From Flammula alnicola (Eukaryota > Basidiomycota > Agaricomycetes > Agaricales > Strophariaceae), in assembly GCA_015499995.1 (NCBI GenBank), contig JADNRV010000527.1:1-26703 (forward strand): a stretch of 26,703 nt of DNA. The letters run 5' to 3'. The position numbers and the translations under genes were made by a program. Below, piece by piece: positions 9,087-21,300 of this stretch (position 1 is the stretch's first letter; each line of letters starts with the position of its first letter). The notes below the pieces were generated by a model, which saw only the letters and a program-made list of their open reading frames with translations, was not told where the DNA came from and did not search any database.

Positions 9087-10707
9087 TTAATTATTGCTTA
9101 CATAGTTTGGTACATCGTCCATAGGGTAAGACGATGTCGGCGATAGAAGCTGCTCGCTGCCCGTGAGGACGCCCGACATAGGCCTATTGCAGTCGACTGG
9201 GCTGGGGTATACAGACTCTGGTGGTGAGACGGTACTCCAGTCCGACCTCATGTATGAGTTGATGTCGAAGAAGCTTTGTGGCTTGGGGAAGCCCATCATG
9301 TCTGTGAAGCCTTCCGTGTCCATGGTGAGCAGGGAGTCGAAAGGAAAGTCGGGCTTGTGGATGGAGGATGAGTCCACATGCATCATGTTGTGCGGCGTCG
9401 AGAAGGTGTTGTTTGTATGTTGTGACGAGGAAGAAACGTAGTTGAACCTATACATGGCCGAGAAGATTGTCGATGAGGAGGAGGAGGAGGTAGAGGCGTC
9501 TTGGACGACACGCTGGATTATGATATATTGAGATGCATCTGCGCCACCGTCAATCAGAGATAGGACAAGAATAAGATATCAAGAACACTTTACCAGAACT
9601 CTGTGCGATGGTATTCCAGAAACCCGGGACCAAGGAAGTCTTGTAGAGGAGGGAGCCATCAGAAGTCGACGGCGAAGTGGGATCGAGAGGCTCAAGCACT
9701 GTAGACTCTGAAAAAATGATACCCTCGTCTGTGTGGACGGTGTAATAAGACTGGGCACTGGTCGCCGTCCTCGAGAGCAGAGTAATAGTAGGGTCTATGT
9801 CACGTAAGTGGCGGGGATGTTGGGAGGCCCTTGCAACTTTGTAGCCCCGTTCGAGCCATGAACGTTCTTCGGCTCCCTGGTTGGTCGATGGCCATGAGGA
9901 CTTAGATGGATCGTTGGCCCTGGTATTAATAGGGGACTCCTCTGGGAGGAGGTCGATATAGACGATGGTATCGGGCGTCTCTTCCACTCGGGGCTCTACC
10001 CCACGATAGAGAAGATTCTGCAGAGTTGCGTGAGCCTCGGTTGGGGTAGTAGGTGAGCTGACAGAAGAATCGCTGCACGATTCAGACTCGTATCGCAAGG
10101 GCGGAGGGAAAGGCATATGACCATCCCTATGTTGAAACTCGGGTGACAGCGAAGGAGTACGGCATGGGCGTCGATTGGGCGACAAAAGATTGAGCACTAT
10201 CGTAGAGGAAGGACAAAAGCTTAGGGTTTGATTATAGATCGTTAATTAAAGGAACTGCTCACGGCGTTTCCCACCACACGTGTCTCTGAGTTGTTGTAAA
10301 CGACTGCCGACCTGCTTGGCTGTACGACGTTTGCCAGTCTTTTCGTAGATCCAGTCTGAAATGAACCTGTTCCTCATAGGAAAGCGTCCAAGGAGGCGCG
10401 TCTCTCTAGAGTCGTCTGGTTGGTAATTCTCAAGCCCTGTCGCGGAGAGAAGTCGGCGTCAGAAAGAGAAGAAGTGATAAAGAAAGCTTTGGATCGCACC
10501 TTCGATAAGTGCTGCCTCCAGCTCAGGAGGCCAGACGACTTCCCCGCCTCTGAGAGTTTTCCAACTTTTACGGCCTTTGACGATGGACTGGAAAACATCT
10601 TGTGTCCGTGGGTTCTGAAGTGGGGGACACTTGAAGGAGTCGACGACGGATTGACGCGTCGGTGACGAGGGTGATTCGGGAGAGGACTCGAGACTGGATG
10701 ATGCCAT
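9087..10707 (-). CDS. TEA/ATTS-domain transcription factor (TEC1/AbaA/TEAD family)
   Basis: A nuclear DNA-binding regulator. Exons on the minus strand: 10707-10500, 10436-10263, 10196-9594 and 9538-9087, with introns of 63, 66 and 55 bp. They join to 478 codons and end at a TAA. The TEA domain spans about residues 49-127: RKSWKTL, VVWPPELEAALIEGL, RFPMRNRFISDWIYEKTGKR, then RTAKQVGSRLQQL, which is the DNA-recognition helix 3 with the family's K-Q-V-x-S core (here QVGSRLQQL). It is interrupted by the first intron at Gly70. The N-terminal 45 residues are Ser/Pro-rich. After the domain come Ser/Pro/Thr-rich low-complexity stretches (about 130-190), a long poorly conserved region and a C-terminus rich in Ser, Pro and Tyr that may activate transcription. 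In ascomycetes this family controls filamentation and conidiation. The target here is unknown. The ATG at 10707 is the first in frame and gives a complete domain. Confidence 0.92.
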
Positions 10708-13700
10708 GGGGAGCTATTTCGCAGAAAAACACGAAGTGAAGGATCAACGGATCCTTTTGGTTTATATCTTTCGGAGGACTTCGCAGGAGTCGCAGACGGC
10801 TGGGCAGATCTCCGTTCGACGCAGGTTTAATAACAGATTGTTCGGGAGCCACACCGATAGACCAATCAGGGATGGAAGTAGATCTCGTCATCCCTTTGTC
10901 GTGGTTTAACCTACAGGAGTAAAGCTATACGGGAGCTAGAACAACACACGCCGAATTCATGGGTACACCCCTCGGCTTGATCGAAGGCCATTTGTCCGTG
11001 TAGCGCCTCCCGGCATTCTTTCTGTTCGTTTCAGCCTGCGTACCTCAATCAGGTGCTTGCTTCACGATCCTGTACCACTGCCAAAGTCAAACAGGAAACA
11101 GCTTGAATACAGAGAGAGAAAGAGAGTTGAGTATCGAGGACTTGAGATGCGGCGTTTACCTTTTGCTGGAATCAATCTGGCAAGTGTCAAGTGTTCAGAT
11201 CTTCTCGTCTGCAATTTCGTCGATCTTCCATTATCCATATCTCGATCCCTGCACAGCCACACCCGGTATTGATCGTGCTCCGTAAACAAATACGGGGAAG
11301 CACGACGAAAACGGTCATTTTTCCACATTATGCCATCCGATTCACGAAAGTTGCCGAGAGGTCACGTTCGGCAGTCCCACACTTCTGGATCAACGAACGA
11401 TAGGGCTGAAAGCTTGAAGTATCTCTCCTCCATAGAATACTACAAAAAAGGGAGTTAGGACACCGACTTCTAGACATAGCGGACCGGCGTTTCATTCACC
11501 ACATTTTTTTCTGTATCCTGTCACATATTCCAGGTCCTCAATCAATGATAGTTTCAAGCACAAGGTCAGAAAGTACCGAGTGTAAATTTGACAGAAATAG
11601 ACGGCAAGATACACGCGGATATCGATAACGTGAACGAGTATCCTGTAAACTATCGGAGGAGGAGGAGGGATCACTTTCTACGAGTGTGCGGAGCCTGCAT
11701 CTCCAGCGTAATAGGTACAGGTCCATAGGTCGAGTGATCTCTGCCAGGTACACCGAATAGACTAGCAGCTTCAACGGTGGAGGCGAAAGAAAAATCAGAA
11801 GAAAAAAGAGTCTCGCCTCGACGTCTGGCTTGAAGTTAAATATTGGAGTAGACATTTGGAAGATGTCCGAAGGGACCTGGTCATGACGAGGGTCAAGCCT
11901 GTATTTTCCTGAACGTTCACAATGACTGATAGTGCGGTTTTCGAAAGCTCGCCGGAAGGTCAGTGCTTAATTTTTATGGTCGCCTGCTGGCGGCTTGCTG
12001 GGAGGCGCGGAAAGGGACGTCATCGACCGCTGCGGTGTACGGCGTCCACAGAGACCATAGACTGCAGAAGGGATGTTTGCAACAGGTCGTCCGTCATCCT
12101 GAAACGTGTCCAGCTTCGGGTTGAAGCGCAGGGGTTATGAGACGGGGTATCATGGGGGCGAGGGATAAGATAGCTCACAAAGCATCCCGTATTTCTGAGA
12201 TTCCTACGGCTCCATGAATAGCTAGCTGAGATGACCGAAAATATAATCACAGACAAGACGTGGTACTACACACCTCTCCATTTTGATCGTTTCCAATTTC
12301 CCATCCAGCGACATATTCTTACTGCCGCAAAGCCCCCACTGAAGATAGAGACCCAAACAATTCGTAACCAACGAGTAAATATGGGGAGATTCCAAATCGA
12401 TATAAACGATAAGACCGTTTTAGTAGAGAGATCCAGGATTTTGCCGTACTGAGTGTAGTACCCTACCCTAGAGCCGTCACAGCCTCTAGAGATCTGGCTT
12501 TCCAGGTTATTAGCTACCGCCTACAGTAGCGGGCATGAAAGAAATCCGAAAACCAGAAATCTAGGTTCGCAGACACAATCTTAACCACCGTGGTTAGCGA
12601 ACAGAGCTTTCTCAAATGCCGAACAAAGAATTTGACGGCTCGTCAAGATGCGATAAACCAATTGAAACAATTTTCTGTTTTTCAGATCCTATGCCCGGGT
12701 GAGAAAAAAGCTAGCGGAAAGACGGGGCGGAGGGCAAGGTTTGATACATAAAAATCAAACCCCAAAAATCACTAGCAGCCGTCAAGTCTGTGTCGATAAC
12801 AAACGTGTGTAATCAATAAACTGGCCGAGGAGGTTTGCTAATTTTGCGGTGTCTGGAAAGCTGGATAGTACGAAGGTAGCGGAACAGAAGGCGGGAAGTG
12901 CACCCTATTCGCGCGCCCCGCAATGCAATGCGCAAACTCTGTTCCGGGACCCATCGTCCCCAACCCGAGGCTGCATCTCGTCGGCGCAGGAAGTCTTCCG
13001 TAAAGCGTATCATCCCGTCGACGTCATGCAAACGCAAACACGATCGATGAGGCGCTGCTAGCTAGCGTGCAAGAGTGCTTATTTTTACAAGCGGGACGGG
13101 CCTACAACTCGAAATTTCGGATTAACACAGGACGGAGCACAGCATTGGGGCGATGGACCGGGTGCGCCGCCTTTGCGCCTCATGGCGCTTGTTTGTGTGA
13201 TCCCAAACCCTGATCCAATGATTTCCAAACCCGACATTTTGGCCGAATGCGTCCGAGGCAATCACGCGCGTGTGAAAATCGGGCTCCGGAGGCACATCCA
13301 CGGCACCCTAATTGTACTACCCTGACCAAACCCGACACGCGCCTCAAACCCAATCTGATGCGCGACGAACTCTTTTTGGACGCCCATTGTTCGCTTTCAC
13401 CTTCCCTTTCTGTGACGCAATTCCCCCCGGCGCGGGTGAGGATAGTATTCAATGCGCATCAAAGCAGAACCGAGACGACCTTGTGGCTGCGGAGTCGCCG
13501 ACGTCGAAGCCTGTCTCCTTGCTCGCGTCGCACATAATCGCACATAAGTAGTTAATAAAAGTATGCTGGAGGCGAACAGAATATGTTTTAGGGTTTGTCT
13601 TTCTCTTATCACAATATCGCGACACCTTCTACTTACGGGTTCCCGCCCACCCTTAAAGTTTGAGCCGAGTCAGATGTGCGCTACTTTCTATCTAATTCGG

Positions 13701-15553
13701 GCGATGCTCACACGCGTTTATGTCGGCTTCGACTTTGAGGAGGTATCCCCGATACTGAATTTGTTGGCTTGGACATGAAACAGCGCTCGTACGCCTTAAA
13801 TTCGATCTTGGAAACTCTTGCCGTCTGACTCGAAACAACCTTCACTTATATACTCGTGATTAATGCAAGTGATTTATTGGATTTATCGCGGACAATATTT
13901 ACACGCGCCTGCTCCTACCCATTTAGACAATATTAGTACGATGGACATGCGCATGCCGCCCTGCTTGTAATACTTGTACCTCTGCCCGAATCCGACTTTT
14001 CCATCGATGTGCGCCTCACCTTGACTCGAGACAAGGGCTGGGCGACTTGGGTTCACTTAACCCTCTGGAGTTACAAGTAATTACCGAAAACGAGGCAAGC
14101 TAAGGACAATATATATATACAGGTCCACCTGAGTCCACCGCAGCCCATGCCAGTGGTTTCCTTCTGAATTGAATCATCTGAATGACTGGTGGAAAGGTAT
14201 ACCTAACATACTGTATATAGACTCAATTAGACAGCGACTTCACGTACGTCGTACTCTATTGATATTCTTGTCTCTTGTCTGGATTCTGATTAGTCCTCAG
14301 CCTCAGGCCTCAGGCCTCGAACTTCGCCGCACAAGCAAAATCAGAAGAGAACGTCCGCGATCTTTGATGATCCACATGATTATGATCATGAACAGGAACA
14401 TGGCCCGCCATCTTCATTGGCAGGAAGTGTGAGTAGAGTACATAGAATAACATAATACCTTTGAAGATTTCCCCCCCCCCCATTTGATCGTGGAAAGCAC
14501 ATCAATGAAAATCAGGCCCAAACATGAAAACGCAACGAATCGATCAATAATGACTCGGAGGGTGAACATTAACTTCGCTATCTCTCTTTACCCTCCAACG
14601 TCGCCATCTCTTCAAAAGTAGGGTAAATTACACTCTTCACGATTGAATTCCTCGGTTTCAGTGGCCTAGTGCAAATGGTGAGAGCCTCATTTACGATGAG
14701 AAGCCCTGAACTGGGGTAGGTAATAAGCGCCTGCATTGACATTGGCATCTGTCGGAGGGTGGGCGTCGATTTCTACCGCCGAGCTTGCGGACTATTGCTA
14801 CGTATCTCACAACTCAATGGCTGTACCTTAACCCAGTGCCCGTGCCCAGTATCCCATCTATACTTGCGTTCATTTGCTTACTGTACTTAACACACCCCTA
14901 AGCGCTATTTTGGTTCGAGGGACATGAAATCTAACTCTACTGCCCGTAAACCCCATAGGGAGGCTGCGGGTTTTGTTTAATTCCAATTCTTGAACGATCT
15001 ATGGGGACCTTGAGCGTGTGTGTCATCCTTCTGGGAAATGTCGGACATTTGAGAGGGTATCGTGATTTGTTGCGTTCCCGCGTGCATCCGCCATCGTTTT
15101 TCTCGAGAACGCACGCGTACGCGGTGCCTTGACACGCTTGTTCCTGACTGTTCTCCTTATCTAGACAATGGGCTGCGTTCAGGGAGAGGTCAAGGCGAGG
15201 CGGCAGCGACAATATTTCATGCGTAACGCTGCGTCGTGGCCTTTCGAAAAGAAATGCGTTGGAGAACGTGAGCAAAAATAAGGCCCTACGCTCATTACGT
15301 GTAAGGTATACAGGCACGAATCAAAGTATAAGTCCCAGAAAAATCCCGGAAAGTGTAACGAGAGTATGTATAGACTACGGCCTAGCCGACGGAGAACTAC
15401 AGCAAGTAAGTAAGTGCGAGTGCGGCAAAGTTAAGTTAGGTATGTTTCTAATAAGTACAATGGTCAAACATTAGAAGTGTCCTTAGCAAAGCTGAAGTGA
15501 AGGTCAGTCATGAGTCCGTTCGAAAAGACGATGGTGAGTGTTTTTGCGGGGCA
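10708..15553. other. Gene-poor 4.8 kb upstream of the TEA gene and downstream of the glucanase
   Basis: No gene could be supported on either strand. The longest frame is a 126-codon one on the minus strand (14937-15317) without recognisable features. Other frames are under about 100 codons and overlap each other. A GC-richer block lies at about 12900-13550. Both neighbours are on the minus strand, so the stretch is the complete 5' region of the TEA regulator plus the 3' flank of the glucanase. It may hold distant control elements, long UTRs or non-coding transcripts; none can be shown from sequence alone. Confidence 0.55.
14471..14481. repeat. Run of eleven C
   Basis: A mononucleotide tract in the gene-poor region. 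It is likely to vary in length between isolates or by sequencing error. Confidence 0.9.
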
Positions 15554-18386
15554 TTAACGTTGGCTGGGCGGAGGTGTGATGGTGGCTGGCAATGCCGGGT
15601 CGACGCCTCCAGTACATCCGACAGGTACAGGAACAGTAAGCGCGTTCCACGGATCAGGGTAGTTACATCCGGGAATGGGTGTCGGACCAGGCTGATTATC
15701 ATTTGTGTTGAACCATCCATCATCACCAGAATTGATAGGCTTTCCCTTTGTGTCCGTAAAAGTCGGCGCTGGAAGAGTGGCGATCGACCCACTGGAAGTA
15801 TACACGGGTAAGGGGCTGACCGGTGTGCCTTGAAGATCCGTCGGAGGGTATGGGTATGATGAAGTCTGGGCTGCTGCAATTGTGCCTGCGCCTGCACCAC
15901 CCGTCATCCATGAGTCGAAGGTTCCATCAAACACTGGCCCGGTTGAGGGACCGCATTTGCCAATCGCAGTCCTGGGGTCAGTCGGCATCCAACCTTGCTG
16001 GAGACCTAGTTGGTACGACCAGAGAGGCGACTCGACGATTCCAGCAGTGGAGTTGCCAACCTATCCGAAACAAGGTTTCGACAGGTGTGAGCACGGAAAA
16101 ACACAACACTGTCGATAATAAAAACATACCTTCCAAGTCCAGAAGAACCAGTCCCGAAGGGCATCCATACTGGCCTCTGCAAATGCTTGAATGCCAGCCT
16201 TGGTTCCAGGGGTCCAATTGGTGGAGTCTTGCCAGTCCGAGCAATTGCCGCCATAAGTATGACTGCCAGGAACACCCTTCAAGAACAGGCCGCAATCGTT
16301 GAAACCATTGCTCCATTCCCCAGCAAATGTAACTCCAAACGCAGTTCGACTATATGAAGAATCTCAGCTTGTTTCTTTTCGACTGATAAGGTATATACTT
16401 TACCTTGTATTCAGCGTGGCAGTCCATCGGTCGCATGCTGCCTGTGGCCAGGTTCCACCAGCGTTGGGTCCAACACCAGTATCGATGGGATCAGTGGCTG
16501 GTCCTCCACCAAAGGCAAAATAAGGGTGCGTATCCAGAGCGATACGATCCGATCCAGTCATGAAACCAGCCCATGTATTAAGCCCTTGAAATCCATCGTG
16601 AATGCTAATGAATGGTCCTTTGCCCTCGCCAATACCGGTGATACCGCGTATCATGTCATAGACTTCAACATAGCTTCAAATCGCGTATCAGTTATCAGTT
16701 GGTGGAATCGAGAGAAATACGAGAACAAACTCACAAGCTACGTAGCTCAGTGACTCCAATTTGACCAATCTCGGCCTCGTTGATGATACCGAATACCGGG
16801 ACGACATCCCTCCACTCAGGTTGGGAGATGAACTCGGTGATGATACGAATATAGTTCATCGCCCGCTGGGCGTTGGCCATTCCCATAACGCCCATGAGGA
16901 AGTCAATCTGTCCTGTCTTTCCTGAATGGTTGAATCCTGAACGTCATTGTGAGATATAACCCCTGTCCTTGGACTTGGCAAAGGGACAAACCATTTTGTG
17001 ATCCTGGGATGGTATGGAGGTCGAACTTAACGCGGATACCGTACTTCCTACACCATTGGAGAGCTTGAAGGATGTATCTGAGCACGAAAGCATGAGTTAA
17101 GTGGTCGACGGCCGTTGAAGACGCAACCTACTTCCAACAAGTCGTGGCCAGGAAAGGTTCATCTCCCCACTTGTCAATGGCCCAGAAAGGTATTGGCAAT
17201 CTAATCCAGTTCAAACCAGCGCCGGCGATCTCCGCGATATCTTGTTCGGTCTGGGGTCAAGGACAATTAGTAGGCCATCAGCGACGAAGATAAACCACGG
17301 TATTCACGATAAAGGTTTTATAATGATCTTCAAGCTGGTTTAAACCGCCATTGGCAGTATCAGCCGCCATAAGGATGCTTAGGCTCCACTCGTCGATAGC
17401 GGTGGGATATTTCTGGAATAACGCCGGGGTAATAAAAGGCTCTAGAACAAACCAGCCACCAATGTTGACACTAGAAGGCATGATGATAATCAATCAGGTG
17501 CTTTGGGGTGGGGATGCACTGATTACGTACCCATATATACGATCCGTACCATAATTCCAACTCTGGTTGAGGGGCGGAGTCCATGAGTTTGGATACGCGT
17601 TGTTGTTGTAAGGGTCGTTGGGATCGGCATACCCTGGCAAAGAAGGCGGCGTCAGAATTTAAGTCAAACCATCTTTCACCAAAGAAGGATGACGAGGAGC
17701 CTCCCAATAAAAATAGCTCGCCCGGCAAAGTCGCACATTGTGCGGGGGCTCCCGCATGACGCACAGCCCACTAATCTCACGTCTCGCTAACGAAGAAAAC
17801 GGGGGGAAAACTCACAAATTCCACCGAACGTGTTACTGTAGGTGAAGGTTGATCCATCGCTGGCCTTGACGGTCGACCCATCACCTCCAGTAATTGCTGT
17901 TGCTGATATTGGAGTGGTCGGGCTTCCGCCGCCGCCGGCGCCGCCGGCAGTAGTAGTATTGCTTGTCGGGCTGTTTGTTGCAGGGTGCTGCGCTGTTGAC
18001 GAAGATCGGCTTTTATGTGGCTTAATGATAGTAAAATATACAGGCAGCACGACCGCAAGAGCCACTACGATGATAGCAAGGAAGGAAAGGAATATGAGAA
18101 GGAGTGGACGGCGTTTGGCTTTAGTTGGGGTAACATAGGCTGCGCCAGGATCTTCCTGTGGCAAGGCTTCATATTTGCTCGCGAGAAGCATCCCAGAATC
18201 ATTGGGAGATGCAGTTGCCTGCAGGAAGGAGTCTCGCGGCGATTCTGTCGTGGCGGGGGCGGCTTCGGAGAGGTAGGCTGCACGGGGTTCGCGGATGGAA
18301 GAAGCAGCATCGTCGTGGGGTAAGGGAAAGTTGGCCGCGAGGGCGACAGAGTCGCTCGACACAACTGAGAAGGGCCGTTCTGCCAT
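15554..18386 (-). CDS. Membrane-anchored exo-beta-1,3-glucanase, GH5 (subfamily 9, ExgD-like)
   Basis: Glucan 1,3-beta-glucosidase (EC 3.2.1.58) that trims beta-1,3-glucan in the cell wall. Exons: 18386-17816, 17633-17531, 17470-17308, 17250-17132, 17077-16992, 16936-16735, 16673-16404, 16349-16130 and 16060-15554. All phases agree and give 746 aa. Residues 1-92 are cytosolic and Ser/Pro/Ala-rich. A basic KAKRRP precedes a single membrane helix at about 94-121, so this is a type II membrane protein with an outside catalytic domain, as in Aspergillus ExgD. A Ser/Thr/Gly linker (about 128-165) follows. Catalytic-domain landmarks are VNIGGWFVLEPFITP, GLNWIRLPIPFW, FDLHTIPGSQNG, IINEAE (acid/base Glu about 401), DTHPYFAFGG and FAGEWS (nucleophile Glu about 516). 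After WTWK a Pro/Thr/Ser-rich tail of about 160 residues ends with PPPSQR. Introns are 54-182 bp, the first being the longest. Confidence 0.94.
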
Positions 18387-21300
18387 ACTTGCCTACTGGC
18401 GAGTTCGGTGGTGGAGGAAAGAAAGCAAGGTTCCTGCCGAATTCAACATGTTCCTACGGTATTTTAAGAACGAGGCCAGAGACCCCAGCTTTCAGCCGCT
18501 TGCGGAGTTCGACACATGACTGGCCACGGCTTTAGTGCGTCCGTGTCGTTCGCAGGAAAGTAAAGCTGTCTTAAAATTGCCCATTCATATTCCTTTGTTT
18601 CTAGCAAAATCCAACATACGGTCTTGATTGAACGAGCACCAAGAACTTGAAGAAGCACAGTTGAAGCACTCGCAAAATCATTGAAGACATTTTGCCAACG
18701 GACCACCTAGGCCATGTCCCAAGAAGTTGATCCGTTATCGCCGGTCGCCCTGGCAACCCTGGGCATTGAAGAATTCCCTATGAAAAATGACGAAATATTG
18801 TATACTTGCTCACACAAACGTCTACTGCGCCACTCGAGTCCGCAGCTCATGAGAAGAGCAGAAATGAGAATATAATTTTAAATTTGCTACATTAAAAATG
18901 TGTTTGCTGGGTGGTCGGGTGTGCATTTCAATGGACGCAAAAGCTCGGCATCAAAATGCACCAGCCGCATAAAATGCCAACCCAAGTTCGAATGGACACG
19001 TCCTGAACGGACTTTCGAGGGCCGATAGACTCTAGAGGGTATTGAAAAAACGCTCAACGACAAGAGCCTGAGGTTGAGAGAACAATCCTGACGTACTGGA
19101 ATAGAACTTTCAGCGAATCGTGATTGCGGTAAGGGCCAAGCTTACGGATTCGACGATTTTTTTTCTTTTTTATGTAAATCCAATTTACATTCTTTTGGGC
19201 GTCCCCTATGTCGGATGTCGCGCGTCGGCTCAGAGCCTTTCTATCTACGCCGCCATCTATTTGGTATGTACTATGCTGGCGCCCGAGTTAGGTTCAACTA
19301 TCCAATACATAATAAACTACCTGGGACGTAGAGTTTGACTTCGAATTACCTCGTGTGGCCTAAAACATGTATGTATATGTATGTAGATATGAAATAGTGA
19401 GAGGTGTGCATTTAAACTCCCCATTGAAGACGAAGGTAAGCAGCCTTACAGTCCGTATATTTCAATTGGAAGATTTGCTGCTGGTATCTATCTCCTCCGC
19501 TCTCGCCCAACGTTATCAAGATCAACGAAAGGGTGGAATCAGGTGTATCGAGAAGAGAACCAAAAAGGTAATCCAGGTTCCAAGGCTTAGATAGGAGGGC
19601 ATCCGCTCCATAAGATTACCAAAATTATAGAACCAGCAACACGGAATCTGAGGTGTATCTCAGGTCAGAAAATCGCATCCAAGGCCATGCACCACGTCGG
19701 CAGGTTAAATAGAATCGTTGAAATGGACGACAAGATACGCGGCATAGGTTCAGACTGCCAACAGGCAGCATAATGAGGTTCAACAAGAATCCTAAGCTGG
19801 CAGGCTGTTAAGTCGATATGAACCAAGCAGCTCGATCCGGAGAACTCCCTGCCCCTATACATGGTCCCACAGGTCTATATCAAGATGTATTTGTGTCAAG
19901 ACATCGCAAGGGCGAATTTATCGCCTCGGGTAGACCATATTCTGGTAGACACGGAAGTACTAGCGCGGTGGAGGAGGTCTAGACAAGGAACAGCCAGCGG
20001 AAGGCAACGGTCTTACGAGTTGGTAGTGATCGACAAGCACCTCACATACCCCGAAAGAAGAAGTCTATTATAGATGTACTCACAAATCCATTGGTCGGCG
20101 GAAGGAGAAGGCTCATAAATAAGAAAAATGGCCGATACCCCACACAAGTGAGAACGCGTGATCACATTCAAGTCCTCTGCTTTAAAGCAGGCGGCGCATG
20201 AGCGGGATAGGAAGCGCATTTGTTCTCTTTGTTTAACATCACAAGTCCCCATGATTTTGATTCGAAAGACTCTCATTTCCTGCACAAAGAGTGCAAGAAA
20301 TACAGAGTATTAGTCGAAGATCAAAATACATGGGAAGATTGACATCCATGCGAGGCAGAATTTGGAGTACAACAGCAATGATAATTCGCAGCAGCTCCAG
20401 ACAGATGGCATGCAAGGATGGGAGCAACTTCAGAATCACAGAATTCCAGAGCCCCTATCAAGTCATCGACGAGGTCAACCCCGAGATTCATCTTGAAAAA
20501 CGTTCGGAAGAGTGCCGCTTGATCGACACAGACTTTGTCGTAGAAAACGGTGCACAGAACTAGATGAAGCAGGTCTAGACAGGCGGCCCCAGGTGGTGGC
20601 CCTGACATCTTCAATGAGGCTTTTTGGCGATCCTACACGACTGCTGAGGCGATATTCTAGGTATGCGAGACAGAGCAAAGCCATGAACAAGACAAATCTC
20701 AGAGGTCGGATTTTTTTCTGCCAAGCCAGAGCCAGTCAGAATTTGGTAGAAACTTTTTCCCCCCCGCAAAGACGGGACCTGGATTTTCTCATCTAAATGA
20801 GAAACGTAGAAGGTAGAACGGGTGGTCAGCTGGGATGAAGACCTTGGTTAGTTTGCGTTCCACATGCCATCGAGAGAGCTGTTGAACGCAAAAAAAAATC
20901 CAGGTTTTTGAAAGGTCACATACCACAGTCTCTTGAGACCACGTTTTTCGACAGAGGGCACGTTCTTCGATGAGCTGGGTGCAGGTCGGGAACGATGTCT
21001 CAGGTCAGACGAAGACGCTGTCAGAACAGGTCCACCATTTGAGCTTTCGTCTTGCCTGCTATCCGAGAGGAGTAAATTTTGGAAGCACGGCTCGATAGGA
21101 GCGGAAGGCGGAGCTTGTAGACCCTCGGGCATGAAGGACTAACGAAGCATAATGAATGTTAAGGAGTAGCTGCCCTGCGACGTCGGGCAGCATTCGAGAA
21201 CCTCGCACGAAATAGAATCTGTTGTTTTCGGTCAGTATGACGTGTTCCGCAAAATGAAATAGCGGAACGAACGTTCCTGGCGCCGACAATCTTGGTGCAG

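Noticed and set aside
14937..15317. 126-codon minus-strand frame in the gene-poor region
   Set aside because: No recognisable motif, no supporting splice sites; length is within chance for this stretch.
15823..16316. Long open frames on the plus strand and in alternative minus frames inside the glucanase
   Set aside because: They lie over GH5 exons whose frame carries the catalytic residues and correct splice phases, so these are shadows.
17842..18535. Plus-strand frames of about 100-125 codons opposite the glucanase N-terminus
   Set aside because: They are antisense to the Ser/Pro-rich head and membrane helix; no start context or family resemblance.
20321..20614. Minus-strand frame containing FYDKVCVDQ, which recalls a membrane protein motif (LDKxCxxQ)
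   Set aside because: Only a few residues agree and the following sequence does not continue the resemblance; judged a coincidence.
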